Below, in pieces: positions 17,783-27,225 of a DNA stretch of 64,000 nt. The translations under genes and the position numbers were made by a program. The notes under the pieces are model-generated. The model saw nothing but the letters and a program-made list of their open reading frames with translations. It ran no database searches and had not been told where the DNA came from. The DNA comes from an uncultured Rhizobiaceae group bacterium (GTDB taxonomy: Bacteria; Pseudomonadota; Alphaproteobacteria; Rhizobiales; Rhizobiaceae). Where the stretch lies: NCBI GenBank assembly GCA_937930635.1, contig CALHCF010000019.1:1-64000 (forward strand), given 5' to 3'. Within the stretch, counting starts at the first letter, position 1. Each line of letters starts with the position of its first letter.

Positions 17783-17785
17783 TCC

Positions 17786-17938
17786 TCAGTCCATCCGCGC
17801 CATAAGGTCACCAGACTTCGTGACCCCGCAAAGCATGTTGCCGTTCAACATGAAGCAAACACCGCCGAACATTTTCCTTTCCACGATGTTGGGATCGTCA
17901 ACCAGAGTTCCGCGGATGCGGTCTGCAAGTTCTTCCAT
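17786..17938 (-). pseudogene. Truncated TfoX N-terminal-domain remnant
   Basis: A 50-codon frame beginning MEELADRIR and containing the core ERKMFGGVCFMLNGNMLCGV matches the first half of a TfoX N-terminal domain, which is normally about 100 residues. It ends in LMARMD and a stop only three bases from the 3' end of the L,D-transpeptidase gene, so the second half is missing. The remnant probably arose by a deletion joining the two genes. It could still be translated as a short peptide, but it lacks the strands that complete the fold. Confidence 0.68.
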
Positions 17939-18002
17939 GACGGTCGCCTTTTTTTTGTGAGACGGGTATAGCGGCGGTATCAATCTGTAGCACGGTTATC
18001 CA

Positions 18003-18773
18003 ATGGCTGGCACAAACCACAACAACAGGCTCATTGCTGACGGTCCGGTGATTATCCTGGTCAATCCGCAACTGGGTGAAAATATCGGTGCTGCGGCACG
18101 GGCGATGGCAAATTTTGGACTTGCGGAACTGCGACTGGTCGATCCGCGGGACGGTTGGCCAAACCAGGTTGCAAAAGCCAATGCCGCCAAGGCAGATCAC
18201 ATTATTGACGGTGTGAAGGTTTTTGAAACCCTTGAAGCTGCGCTGGCTGATCTGAATTTTGTCTATGCAACAACAGCACGGCAGCGCGAAATGCTGAAAC
18301 CTGTTCGTGGCCCCGAGTTTGCGGCGCAGACCCTGCGCGAACGCCACGAAAGAAGCGAACGGGTGGGGGTCCTGTTTGGTCGTGAACGCTGGGGGCTCGA
18401 AAGCACGGAAGTTGCCCTGGCGGATGAGATCGTAACGTTTCCGGTCAACCCTGCCTTTGCGTCTCTCAACATAGCACAGGCGGTTTTGCTTATGAGCTAT
18501 GAATGGATGAAAACAGCCGAGGCCAAATTGCCGATTAGCGAACCTCCCAGCCTTCCGGCCCGTAAGGAGGAGCTCTTTGGCCTGTTTGATCACCTTGAAG
18601 AAGTGCTGGAACGCGAAAACTACTTTCGTCCCCCTCACAAGAAGGCAACGATGGTGGAAAATCTGCGTAATATTTTCCAGAAAGCCGGTCTCAGTCAGCA
18701 GGAGATCCATGCTCTGCGCGGTGTGGTTGCCACCCTTGAAGGCCGCAAAACAAGGCCTCGTAAGCAGCGATAA
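18003..18773 (+). CDS. trmJ: tRNA (cytidine/uridine-2'-O-)-methyltransferase TrmJ
   Basis: A 256-residue SPOUT-class RNA methyltransferase. The three knot motifs are visible: motif 1 NPQLGENIGAAARAMANF, motif 2 VGVLFGRERWGL and motif 3 ASLNIAQAVLLMSYEW. TrmJ methylates the 2'-hydroxyl of position 32 in several tRNAs using S-adenosylmethionine. The length and the C-terminal helical extension agree with TrmJ rather than the shorter TrmL. There is no clear Shine-Dalgarno sequence before the ATG at 18003. The nearest upstream gene is the TfoX remnant on the other strand. Confidence 0.9.
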   Translation: MAGTNHNNRLIADGPVIILVNPQLGENIGAAARAMANFGLAELRLVDPRDGWPNQVAKANAAKADHIIDGVKVFETLEAALADLNFVYATTARQREMLKPVRGPEFAAQTLRERHERSERVGVLFGRERWGLESTEVALADEIVTFPVNPAFASLNIAQAVLLMSYEWMKTAEAKLPISEPPSLPARKEELFGLFDHLEEVLERENYFRPPHKKATMVENLRNIFQKAGLSQQEIHALRGVVATLEGRKTRPRKQR

Positions 18774-18877
18774 CCGAACGCAAACTGCTGTCGGTTACGG
18801 TTAATCAATCTTTATCCGGTAGTATTTGACGACTTTCGCGCAGCATTGCTGCAGCTATCTCGAGCTTGGAGATTGAG

Positions 18878-19501
18878 ATGGACATTCTGTCGCTTTTGTT
18901 CAGTTTCGAAGGCCGTATCGGTCGATTAAAGTACTTTGTCAGCAGCTTCGTAGCTGGCCTGGTGGCACTTGTACTGCTTGGTGTGACCGTTGGTACCTCT
19001 GGTATTTTTGGCGGTGGGCTGCAGAATCTATTCAACATCAGTGCCAGCAGTCTTGTGATGCTGCTTCTAATTTTCACGATTGGTTTTTGGGTTCAAGCGG
19101 CTCTGGTCTGGAAGCGTGTGAGGGACATGAGCGACTCGATGATGGTCGCCTATTTGTGGCTGTCGTTTTCTTTGTTGAGTTTTATTCCGCTGCTCGGTTT
19201 GTTGGCTTCCGTGGGCGTTGTCGTCATGGTTGGTATTTTTTCCGCCAAACCTTCAAAGGACGAACCTGCTAATTCTTCTTTTGCTTCAGTTTTTGGAGAA
19301 ATTGCGGAGACAATTTCTGAACCCAGCACACCAACCGGCTCTCTTGATGAGTTGAGCGACCAGGACCTTGTTGCCCGCGCCCGTCAATTGCGCGAGAAAG
19401 AACAGGTTGCTGTTGCACCCAAAGCGATCAAGACGGAGCGATCAACCCCACAACCGGCAGGGTTTGGCCGGCGCACTGGTCTGACTTCCAATGCGCGTTG
19501 A
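18878..19501 (+). CDS. DUF805 membrane protein
   Basis: A 207-residue protein with a DUF805 domain: the opening SFEGRIGRLKYF is the family signature, followed by four hydrophobic helices (about residues 17-130) with the conserved VWKRVRDM loop. A cytoplasmic tail of about 75 residues contains a helix rich in Arg and Glu (DLVARARQLREKEQ). Function of DUF805 proteins is unknown. I use the ATG at 18878 because GGAG at 18868-18871 is spaced for it; a TTG at 18866 would overlap that site. It sits between trmJ and murI with no obvious functional link. Confidence 0.82.
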   Translation: MDILSLLFSFEGRIGRLKYFVSSFVAGLVALVLLGVTVGTSGIFGGGLQNLFNISASSLVMLLLIFTIGFWVQAALVWKRVRDMSDSMMVAYLWLSFSLLSFIPLLGLLASVGVVVMVGIFSAKPSKDEPANSSFASVFGEIAETISEPSTPTGSLDELSDQDLVARARQLREKEQVAVAPKAIKTERSTPQPAGFGRRTGLTSNAR

Positions 19502-19543
19502 TGACCTCAAGATGGTCGCAATCTGAGTGTCCATGCCCGTCTC

Positions 19544-20314
19544 ATGACCATTCTTGTCTTTGATTCCGGTATCGGTGGCCTGACTGTTTTGCGTGAAGCG
19601 CGGGTCATTATGCCCGAACACCGCTTTGTCTATTTTGCTGATGATGCCGCCTTTCCTTACGGTGACTGGGAGGAGGGGGCATTGGTTGAGCGGATGCTTG
19701 GTGTATTTGATGGTCTGATACAGACCTATAATCCGGTTATGATCATGGTGGCCTGCAATACAGCATCAACCCTGATCTTGCCGCATCTGCGCAAACGTTT
19801 TTCAATTCCTATTGTCGGCACAGTTCCAGCCATCAAACCTGCTGCTGAACGGACCGCCAGCGGTCAGGTCTCCGTGTTGGCAACGCCGGGCACTGTGCAA
19901 CGGGATTATACCCGCTCATTGATCGCGGAATTTGCCAGTCAGGTGAATGTGCGGCTGGTGGGGTCAGAAAACCTTGCTGCCATAGCCGACCGCTTCATGC
20001 TGACCGGTGAGGTGGATGATGCAGCTGTGCGGGCGGAAATCAATGAGTGTTTTGTTGACCGGCTGGGTGCGCGCACCGATGTCGTGGTGCTTGCCTGCAC
20101 TCACTATCCGTTTCTGACAAATGTTTTTCGCCGTTTGGCGCCTTGGCCGGTTGATTGGCTAAACCCCGCCGAAGCCATTGCCCGCCATGCGCAGAATCTT
20201 CTGCCGCGCGGCGGCTTGGTGCAGGATGTTCAGGATATTGCGCAATTCAGTGCCGGACCTCCAAAACCGGAACTGAGACGTTTTCTGTCGGGTTTTGGGA
20301 TGCAGGTGGTTTGA
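19544..20314 (+). CDS. murI: Glutamate racemase
   Basis: A 256-residue enzyme that makes D-glutamate for peptidoglycan. Both catalytic cysteines are in their motifs: ACNTAST (about residue 70) and LACTHYP (about residue 184), and the start [13 protein letters not shown] is the family signature. PYGDW follows in the substrate loop. The gene is separate from typical partners and ends seven bases from the convergent iolB. No strong ribosome-binding site precedes the ATG. Confidence 0.92.
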   Translation: MTILVFDSGIGGLTVLREARVIMPEHRFVYFADDAAFPYGDWEEGALVERMLGVFDGLIQTYNPVMIMVACNTASTLILPHLRKRFSIPIVGTVPAIKPAAERTASGQVSVLATPGTVQRDYTRSLIAEFASQVNVRLVGSENLAAIADRFMLTGEVDDAAVRAEINECFVDRLGARTDVVVLACTHYPFLTNVFRRLAPWPVDWLNPAEAIARHAQNLLPRGGLVQDVQDIAQFSAGPPKPELRRFLSGFGMQVV

Positions 20315-20320
20315 GCGCGC

Positions 20321-21145
20321 TCAGGCGTCCCGCAGAGCAATCCATTCGTGATCAGGGTGATTTTCAAATCGCCACTTGCGTAACGGACCAGCCATGACGT
20401 TCAGGTAATACATGTCGTATCCATAGGGTGCGCCACAAGGATGATGGCCTTTGGGAACCAGCACGACATCGCCATCTGATACTGCAATCGTCTCGTCCAG
20501 CGACTCATCATCCGTAAATACACGCTGGAAACCAAAGCCCTGACGGGGGTTGAGGCGATGGTAATAGGTTTCTTCCAGGTAAGTCATATGGGGGAAATCG
20601 TCTTCATCATGACGGTGAGGTGGGTATGATGACCAATTACCCTGTGGCGTGAAGACCTCGGTTACCAGAAGCGAATCCGCCACATCAAACTCCTCCATTG
20701 CGATAGGATGGATATGGCGCGTATTGGCTCCCTTGCCACGTCTTTCGCTGCCAATGTCATCAGGGCCGATTAACCGGACGGGATGTCCTCCTTTGCCGGG
20801 TGCCGAGCAGACCGCGATGGTACAGTTCGTTTCCGCGACGGCCTTCCATTCGTTATCATTGGGCACGTAAAGGCACGTTGGCTTGATGAATTCGAAAACA
20901 TCCATCCTTTCGCCGCATACGCCAAAATCCTGACCATCGGCTGCCAGCGATGCCTTGCCCTCCACAATCACGAGGATCACTTCCCGGTCCCCGGTTGCTT
21001 CGTGTACAATCTCACCTGCCTCAAGGCGATGGACGGCAAAGCCGACATAATTCCAGTCTGGTGATTTTGGACCTTTGGCATTGTCTGGCGTGATGTCGAT
21101 AATCTTGCCGCTGGTGCCGGAAGGTCTGATGAGGAGGTCGGACAT
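20321..21145 (-). CDS. iolB: 5-deoxy-glucuronate isomerase
   Basis: A 274-residue cupin-fold enzyme that converts 5-deoxy-D-glucuronate to 2-deoxy-5-keto-D-gluconate, the step after IolD in myo-inositol breakdown. The metal-binding region is clear: SSYPPHRHDEDDFPH and EETYYHRLNPRQGFGFQRV, with the C-terminal PKGHHPCGAPYGYDMYYLN. It is the last gene of the iolG-C-D-B run, 24 bases after iolD, with AAGG before the ATG. In many rhizobia iolE lies between iolD and iolB; it does not here. Confidence 0.93.
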   Translation of the reverse strand: MSDLLIRPSGTSGKIIDITPDNAKGPKSPDWNYVGFAVHRLEAGEIVHEATGDREVILVIVEGKASLAADGQDFGVCGERMDVFEFIKPTCLYVPNDNEWKAVAETNCTIAVCSAPGKGGHPVRLIGPDDIGSERRGKGANTRHIHPIAMEEFDVADSLLVTEVFTPQGNWSSYPPHRHDEDDFPHMTYLEETYYHRLNPRQGFGFQRVFTDDESLDETIAVSDGDVVLVPKGHHPCGAPYGYDMYYLNVMAGPLRKWRFENHPDHEWIALRDA

Positions 21146-21169
21146 GACTGTGCCTTGTTTGATTGAAGA

Positions 21170-23017
21170 CTACTGAATGGTGCGCTCTTTTGCCTTGCCA
21201 AGAATATAGTCTTCACGCGCAGCGTTGACCTCTTTGCGTGGCGAGACTTCCGGAACCGCGACATCCCACCAGCTGCCCCCAGCTTCGGTGGAAGGAAGCG
21301 GGTCAGTATCAATCACAATGACGGTGGCCCGTTCCGCGCCACGCGCCCGTTCCAGCGCGGCTTCAAGTTCTGCAATGGATCCGGCTTTTTCAGCCGCCGC
21401 ACCCATGGATGTGGCATGGGCGACAAAGTCGATATCGCTTGCATTCTGGTGGACCGCATCATCCAGGAGATTGTTGAAGTTCGCTCCACCCGTTCCCATC
21501 TGCAGCCGGTTGATACAACCAAACCCGCGATTATCGGTAATGACTATCGTAAATTTTATTCCCATCATCACGGCTGTTGCGAGCTCTGAATTCATCATCA
21601 GATAAGAACCGTCTCCAACCATCGCGATCACATCACTATCGGGCCGGGCAAGCTTTGCGCCAAGCGCGCCGGCCACTTCATAGCCCATGCAGGAGAAGCC
21701 ATATTCCATATGGTAGCTTCCCACAGTGCTGGCCTTGAACAGCTTGTGCATCTCACCTGGCATCGTTCCTGCAGCACCGAAAATTACCGTATTTTCTCGC
21801 GCTGCCCGCTGAACCGCGCCAACAACCTGCATATCGGTTGGCAGGATGTTTGTTTCATCAACCGGCGGCGCGGTAAGCGCATCAACCGCGTTGAACCAGC
21901 CATCTTTTAAAGCTGTGTTGTCATTGTCGTAGCGAGTTGACCCCAACGCCGCAGTCAGGGCTTCCAGGCCAGTTTTGGCATCAGCGACCAACGGCATTGA
22001 ATTACGTTTTCCAGCATCATAAGCCCCGGCATTCAGGGCAATAAAACGCACATTGGACTGCTTGAACAAAGACCATGAGCCTGTTGTGAAATCCTGCATT
22101 CTGGTGCCAATGGCCAGCACCACATCCGCATCGCCGGCAACCGAATTAGCGCTTGAGGCCCCCGTTACGCCCACGGGTCCCATGTTCATGAGATGGTCCC
22201 AGGGCAGGGCCGATTTGCCAGCCTGGGTTTCAGTCACGGGAATGGAGTGAGTTTCTGCAAACTGACGCAGTGTTTCGCAGGCACCCGAATAATGCACGCC
22301 GCCGCCCGCTATGATCATGGGGTTCTTTGCGGTTTTGAGAGCCGCAACCGCTGCCGCCAGCTCTTCGGCAGCCGGTGGCGCGCGGCGGATGTTGAGCAGC
22401 CGTCTCTGAAAGAAGTCTTCGGGAAAGTCGTAAGCTTCTGCCTGTACATCCTGACAAAATGCCAGTGTCACAGGGCCGCAGCGGGCTGGATCGGTCATCA
22501 CCTGAAAAGCACGTGGCAGGGCCAGGATCAATTGCTCAGGCCGCGTAATGCGGTCGAAATACCGCGAGACGGCCCGGAAGCAATCATTGGCGGAAACCGT
22601 TCCGTCTTCAAAATCCTCGATCTGCTGCAAAACCGGGTCCGGTCCCCGATTGGCAAAAATATCACCGGGAACCAGCAGGACCGGCAGACGGTTCGCATGC
22701 GCCAGCGCCGCGGCAGTCACCATATTTGTTGCGCCAGGGCCGATGGATGTGGTTGCCATCATCGCTCGACGGCGATTGGAGGCTTTTGCGAAAGCGATTG
22801 CCGCATGTGCCATCGCCTGCTCATTGTGGCCTCGATAGGTGGGCAGGGCATCACGCACCTGATAGAGCGCCTCGCCAAGGCCAGCCACATTGCCATGACC
22901 AAAAATGGCCCAGCATCCGGCAAGGTAGGGTACTTCGCTGCCGTCAATCTCGATATATTGGTTTGCGCAATAGCGCACCAAAGCCTGTGCTGCGGTCAAT
23001 CGGACTGTCATTGTCAT
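21170..23017 (-). CDS. iolD: 3D-(3,5/4)-trihydroxycyclohexane-1,2-dione hydrolase
   Basis: A 615-residue thiamine-diphosphate enzyme that opens the diketo ring to 5-deoxyglucuronate. The N-terminal TPP-binding domain carries GHGNVAGLGEAL and the catalytic-loop region MAHAAIAFAKA; the C-terminal TPP motif begins GDGSYLMMNSELATA and ends NRGFGC. Length matches IolD. It lies 36 bases after iolC and is preceded by AAGGA seven bases before the ATG. Its substrate is normally produced by IolE, which is not in this window. Confidence 0.94.
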   Translation of the reverse strand: MTMTVRLTAAQALVRYCANQYIEIDGSEVPYLAGCWAIFGHGNVAGLGEALYQVRDALPTYRGHNEQAMAHAAIAFAKASNRRRAMMATTSIGPGATNMVTAAALAHANRLPVLLVPGDIFANRGPDPVLQQIEDFEDGTVSANDCFRAVSRYFDRITRPEQLILALPRAFQVMTDPARCGPVTLAFCQDVQAEAYDFPEDFFQRRLLNIRRAPPAAEELAAAVAALKTAKNPMIIAGGGVHYSGACETLRQFAETHSIPVTETQAGKSALPWDHLMNMGPVGVTGASSANSVAGDADVVLAIGTRMQDFTTGSWSLFKQSNVRFIALNAGAYDAGKRNSMPLVADAKTGLEALTAALGSTRYDNDNTALKDGWFNAVDALTAPPVDETNILPTDMQVVGAVQRAARENTVIFGAAGTMPGEMHKLFKASTVGSYHMEYGFSCMGYEVAGALGAKLARPDSDVIAMVGDGSYLMMNSELATAVMMGIKFTIVITDNRGFGCINRLQMGTGGANFNNLLDDAVHQNASDIDFVAHATSMGAAAEKAGSIAELEAALERARGAERATVIVIDTDPLPSTEAGGSWWDVAVPEVSPRKEVNAAREDYILGKAKERTIQ

Positions 23018-23053
23018 GGGTTTATCCTTAAACGTGGCGATACTGCGTATTGG

Positions 23054-24637
23054 TTAGGGTGAGGCGGCGTGCGTGGCCGATCCGCAAATGATGGGGTGAT
23101 CTTTCTGGCTGTTGTCGGCTGGCACAACTATTCCAAGACACCAGGGGTCCTGAACGGCGATCACCTGCACACAGTCGGATATCTCGGCCCCGGAAAGCAG
23201 CCATCGGTCGGGCCTTATCCCCTGGTCAAAGATTTTGAAAATGATGTCGGCGGTCCCGTCATCGATCTGAACCATCGTCTCAAGACCACAGGAGCGGGCC
23301 GACTGAAATGTTCTTTGCAGAGCTTCAAAATTATGGCCCTTGCTTTCGAATACAGCTGTATGGCTAACGGGCCATTGGGCAAAATCTGTATGGCCTGTGG
23401 CGACACGTCTGCCTATCCATAATCCATGATCGATGGCGCGATAAAATGCTTCACGATGGCGGTCCCAGTCTCCCACAATTCCCCCGCCGGTCTGATCAGC
23501 AAGGGTGGAGAGTATCGCAACAGCATTGTCTGATCCTAGATTATCAATACAGGTGATATGGAGTTCACGATCCCGGTTCCGCCGATTGGTGGCCCAGTGA
23601 ATATGTTCAAGCAAGGCATCTTTGCGCAGTGCTTTTTGTGAGGAACCATTTTTAAGGAACCATTGGAGCTCTTCCCAACTTGGATAGGCTGGCGCACAGC
23701 CGTGGCGAGAAACGGCGAAGGCTCCGCAGGCATTGGCCCAGGTCAGCGTCGTCTCCCAGGGCTCATCCTTTAGCCAGCCACGCAACAGGCCGGACATAAA
23801 GCCATCTCCCGCGCCAAGAACATTAAAAACCTCAATAGGAAAACCGGGTCCCGTCGTCCCGTCATCAAGGCTTGATGGAATGGTATCTTCGAATGCAACA
23901 GCTCCCATCGGACCGCGTTTGCAGACAAGAACTGCATCGCTGATTGACCGTACAGAACGCAAAGCCTCCAGCGTATCGACCGATCCACCTGCGATATGAA
24001 ACTCTTCCTCTGTCCCGACGATGAGATCAAACAGCGGCAGGGTAGATTGCAGTTTTTCGGTGACAGCCGCGCTTTCGATGAAACGCTCTTCACCATCACC
24101 GTGACCTGCAAGGCCCCAAAGATTGGGCCGGTAGTCAATATCAAGTGCGGTACGAGCCGCATTGTCCCGCGCTAGCTTCAGGGCTTTCAGCACAGCCGCT
24201 TCTGTCTTGGGATTGGAAAGATGGGTGCCAGTCGCAGTTACACAACCGGCCTGCGAAATGAAGGCCGGATCAATATCATCTTCGCAAAGAGCCATGTCGG
24301 CACAATTTTCGCGGTAAAAGATCAGGGGAAACTTGTCCTCATCGCGGATGCCCAGGAGAACGAGGGCAGTCAGCCGCTCCCGGTCGGTGATAACGCCTCT
24401 TGTATCGACACCTTCGCGGTCAAGCTGTTCGCGAATAAACCGCCCCATATGTTCATCGCCCACGCGGGTAATCAGCGCGGACTTCAAGCCCAGTCGTGCC
24501 GAACCGGCTGCGATGTTAGTTGGTGAGCCACCAATATATTTGTTGAAAGAGGTCATATCCTCCAGCCGACCGCCAACCTGCGCGCCGTAAAGATCGACGG
24601 ACGAGCGGCCAATGGTGATGACATCAAGCGTGGTCAA
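23054..24637 (-). CDS. iolC: 5-dehydro-2-deoxygluconokinase with eroded C-terminal DUF2090 region
   Basis: A 527-residue protein. Residues 1-325 are a complete PfkB-family kinase: GGSPTNIAAGSARLG near the start and the catalytic NVLGAGDGF (Asp278), so phosphorylation of 2-deoxy-5-keto-gluconate should be intact. In alphaproteobacteria IolC is usually fused to a DUF2090 aldolase-like domain of about 300 residues. Here the bridge LLEHIHWATNRRNRD is kept, but the remaining ~170 residues are short and divergent: DHGLWIGRRV, WPVSHT and DPWCLGIVV survive as traces, while the expected lysine-containing DWWKLE-like site reads DRWLLSG. The start is a TTG directly abutting the iolG stop, with GGAGG eight bases upstream. 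Confidence 0.85.
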   Translation of the reverse strand: MTTLDVITIGRSSVDLYGAQVGGRLEDMTSFNKYIGGSPTNIAAGSARLGLKSALITRVGDEHMGRFIREQLDREGVDTRGVITDRERLTALVLLGIRDEDKFPLIFYRENCADMALCEDDIDPAFISQAGCVTATGTHLSNPKTEAAVLKALKLARDNAARTALDIDYRPNLWGLAGHGDGEERFIESAAVTEKLQSTLPLFDLIVGTEEEFHIAGGSVDTLEALRSVRSISDAVLVCKRGPMGAVAFEDTIPSSLDDGTTGPGFPIEVFNVLGAGDGFMSGLLRGWLKDEPWETTLTWANACGAFAVSRHGCAPAYPSWEELQWFLKNGSSQKALRKDALLEHIHWATNRRNRDRELHITCIDNLGSDNAVAILSTLADQTGGGIVGDWDRHREAFYRAIDHGLWIGRRVATGHTDFAQWPVSHTAVFESKGHNFEALQRTFQSARSCGLETMVQIDDGTADIIFKIFDQGIRPDRWLLSGAEISDCVQVIAVQDPWCLGIVVPADNSQKDHPIICGSATHAASP

Positions 24638-25639
24638 TCACCCAACCTCCGCAATATTGACCTGTCGTTTCTCATCAATAGAGAGATGGGCTGCCTCCGC
24701 CAGCAGAAGCGCTGCAAGACCATCTTCACCAGTTGGCGAAGGGGGAGTGCCCTGTCTGACAGCCGCAACAAATGCTGCAATTTCCAGCGCATAGGCTTGC
24801 GTGTAGCGGGTCATGAAAAAATCTTCCAGCGGGGGTCTTGTGTAGCCGTGTGCACCGGCAATTTCCACGCTGTTTGGGCGATGGTTTTCGGCATGAGCCA
24901 TGCCTTTTGAACCATGAACTTCAATGCGCTGATCATAGCCATAGGTTGCACGGCGCGAATTGGTAATCACCGCTTGGCGGCCTGTCGCAGTCTCAAGAAT
25001 GACACTGGCAGTGTCGAAATCGCCGATGCTTTTTGGCCCTTCTCCCGTTAACGCAGAGGCGTGGGCAGATATGAGAACCGGCTCTTCGCCCAACAGAAAA
25101 CGCGCCATATCGAAATCATGGATTGTCATATCACGGAACAACCCGCCGGACCGTTCCATATAGCTGATGGGGGGAGCCTCGGGGTCGCGGCTCGTGATCT
25201 GCACCAATTCGACATCCCCAACAACATCATCGTCAATGGCCTTGCGTACAGCTGCAAAACTGGGATCAAAGCGTCGATTGAACCCGACCATGAGCATGGT
25301 GTTGGTTTCTTCAACCACGCCGAGACATTCCCGTACCCGTTGCGCAGAAAGGTCGATTGGTTTTTCACAAAAGATGGCCTTTCCCGCCCGAGCAAAACGT
25401 TCAATCAGGTCTGAATGCGTGTCTGTTGGTGTGCATATGATGACGCCGTCCACATCGTCTGCCTGCTCAATTTCTTCGATGGTACGCACCGTGCAGCCAT
25501 GAGCCTGTGCAAGCTGCCCGGCGGCTTGGGGAATGGCATCTGCAACAGCAACAAATGCAGCGTCAGGGTTCAACGCAATTGCATCGGCATGAACCCTGCC
25601 AATACGCCCCGCTCCCAGAACAGCAAGCTGCAAACTCAT
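24638..25639 (-). CDS. iolG: myo-inositol 2-dehydrogenase
   Basis: A 333-residue Gfo/Idh/MocA oxidoreductase that starts inositol catabolism by oxidising myo-inositol to scyllo-inosose with NAD. Features are the Rossmann GAGRIGRVHA, the EKP motif (FCEKPID) with catalytic Lys, MVGFNRRFDPSF, and the active-site DMTIHDFDMARFL with Asp and His. The ATG at 25639 follows AGGAGGA by six bases, so I reject the longer frame to 25675. It is the first gene of the inositol operon; its stop abuts the TTG of iolC. Being first in iolGCDB makes inositol the best substrate, though rhamnoside- or other inositol isomers are possible. Confidence 0.88.
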   Translation of the reverse strand: MSLQLAVLGAGRIGRVHADAIALNPDAAFVAVADAIPQAAGQLAQAHGCTVRTIEEIEQADDVDGVIICTPTDTHSDLIERFARAGKAIFCEKPIDLSAQRVRECLGVVEETNTMLMVGFNRRFDPSFAAVRKAIDDDVVGDVELVQITSRDPEAPPISYMERSGGLFRDMTIHDFDMARFLLGEEPVLISAHASALTGEGPKSIGDFDTASVILETATGRQAVITNSRRATYGYDQRIEVHGSKGMAHAENHRPNSVEIAGAHGYTRPPLEDFFMTRYTQAYALEIAAFVAAVRQGTPPSPTGEDGLAALLLAEAAHLSIDEKRQVNIAEVG

Positions 25640-25728
25640 GAACATTCCTCCTGAAGGTGGCAGAGCCGATGCCAATTGCCACCAATTATCGCCGGTCGTT
25701 TAGGGATTTAAGGCAGGGTTCCCTTCTT

Positions 25729-25744
25729 TTGCAACCGGTTGCAA
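25729..25744. promoter_or_regulatory. Perfect 16-bp palindrome, probable LacI-type operator
   Basis: TTGCAACC directly joined to GGTTGCAA forms a perfect palindrome with a central CG, the layout of LacI-family operators. It lies in the divergent region, about 97 bases upstream of the iolG start and 136 upstream of deoA. A further half-site-like TTGCAAC occurs near 25857. No LacI gene is in the window, so the regulator is encoded elsewhere or is of another family. Confidence 0.6.
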
Positions 25745-25872
25745 GAATTATTCCGCTTTGCCGGATATTTTCCTGAGCTTGTGTCCCGGAATATAACTTG
25801 CCGTGGGCAAATCCGCTGCAAAGATCTATAAAAGCGTGACAACACGGCGATAGCGCTTGCAACAAGAAAAAG

Positions 25873-27210
25873 TTGGACCCGGTTTTGGCACAACCTCCTC
25901 TTCCTCAGGAAACCATTCGCAAAAAACGGGATGGACAAACCCTCGATAAAGAGGAAATCACGGCCTTTGTATCGGGTATCAGCGACGGATCTATCACCGA
26001 AGGTCAGGTTGCAGCATTTGCCATGGCAGTCTTTTTTAGCGGCATGTCCCGTCAGGAGGCTGTGACTTTGACGCTCGGTATGCGTGATTCAGGAACTGTT
26101 CTTGATTGGTCGCAGCTGGACGGCCCGGTGCTTGATAAACATTCCACCGGCGGTGTTGGTGATAATGTCTCGCTTATGCTGGCTCCGGCGGTGGCGGCGT
26201 GCGGTGGTTTTGTCCCCATGATTTCAGGTCGGGGGTTGGGCCATACGGGCGGTACGCTGGATAAGCTCGATTCCATTCCCGGCTACACAAGTCAGCCGGA
26301 CAATGAGCTTTTCAGAAAGGTTACGGCCAATATAGGCTGCGCAATTATCGGTCAAACCGCCGATCTGGCGCCCGCAGATAAACGGTTTTACGGCATTCGT
26401 GACGTAACGGCGACGGTTGAAAGCGTTCCATTGATTACCGGGTCAATCTTGTCGAAAAAACTGGCAGCTGGCCTGCATGGGCTGGTGCTGGATGTGAAGT
26501 GTGGCAATGGCGCCTTCATGGACGATGTGGAAAAGGCTCGTGAATTGGCGCAATCGCTGGTTGAGGTTGCAAATGGTGCGGGGCTGAAAACCACGGCTAT
26601 TTTGACTGATATGAACCAGCCTCTGGCCTCCGCAGCGGGCAACGCTTTGGAAGTGCAAAATGCCGTTGATTTTCTTACAGGCCGCTCGGTTGATAACAGA
26701 CTTTGGGATGTAACACTGGCACTGGGTGCCGATATGCTCATGAACGGTCGGTTGGCTGGGTCGGTGGAAGACGGTATGCGCAAGATGGAGCAGGTTTACA
26801 CGTCGGGTCTGGCTGCAGAAAGGTTTGGGCAAATGGTGGAAGCGCTGGGCGGCCCGGCTGATTTTGTAGAACGCAGTGAGGCCTATCTTCCCCGCGCTCC
26901 GCTTGTACAGGCTGTTTTCTCCGACAATGGCGGGGTCGTAACAAAGGTCGATACCCGTGCTGTCGGTGTTGCCGTTGTGGCGATGGGCGGCGGACGCATT
27001 CGTGCTGCTGACCCGATCGACCCTACCGTTGGTGTAACAGACCTTGCTGCACCAGGAGACTATGCGGATAGCGAGACGCCGCTGGGAATCATTCATGCTC
27101 AAACCGGGGAACAGCTTGAGGCTGCGGCTAGCGCCTTGCGCTCAGCGTTCACGTTGGGTGAGCATACAGCGGTGTCCGACAATCCGCTCATCATCGAACG
27201 GGTCAGCTGA
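25873..27210 (+). CDS. deoA: Thymidine phosphorylase
   Basis: A 445-residue nucleoside phosphorylase that releases thymine and 2-deoxyribose 1-phosphate. The family signature [17 protein letters not shown] and the [15 protein letters not shown] block are intact, as is the C-terminal beta-alpha domain. The start is uncertain: the frame opens at TTG 25873, with a second TTG at 25885; neither has a strong ribosome site, and the conserved homology begins at [12 protein letters not shown]. It is followed after 15 bases by a small GIY-YIG-like gene. Transcribed divergently from the inositol operon. Confidence 0.9.
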   Translation: MDPVLAQPPLPQETIRKKRDGQTLDKEEITAFVSGISDGSITEGQVAAFAMAVFFSGMSRQEAVTLTLGMRDSGTVLDWSQLDGPVLDKHSTGGVGDNVSLMLAPAVAACGGFVPMISGRGLGHTGGTLDKLDSIPGYTSQPDNELFRKVTANIGCAIIGQTADLAPADKRFYGIRDVTATVESVPLITGSILSKKLAAGLHGLVLDVKCGNGAFMDDVEKARELAQSLVEVANGAGLKTTAILTDMNQPLASAAGNALEVQNAVDFLTGRSVDNRLWDVTLALGADMLMNGRLAGSVEDGMRKMEQVYTSGLAAERFGQMVEALGGPADFVERSEAYLPRAPLVQAVFSDNGGVVTKVDTRAVGVAVVAMGGGRIRAADPIDPTVGVTDLAAPGDYADSETPLGIIHAQTGEQLEAAASALRSAFTLGEHTAVSDNPLIIERVS

Positions 27211-27225
27211 TCGTCCGGATTTTTG

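Noticed and set aside
25750-25810. GGAA/TTCC-like elements as IolR (RpiR-type) sites
   Set aside because: Spacing does not match the GGAA-N6-TTCC motif reported for rhizobial IolR; matches are partial only.
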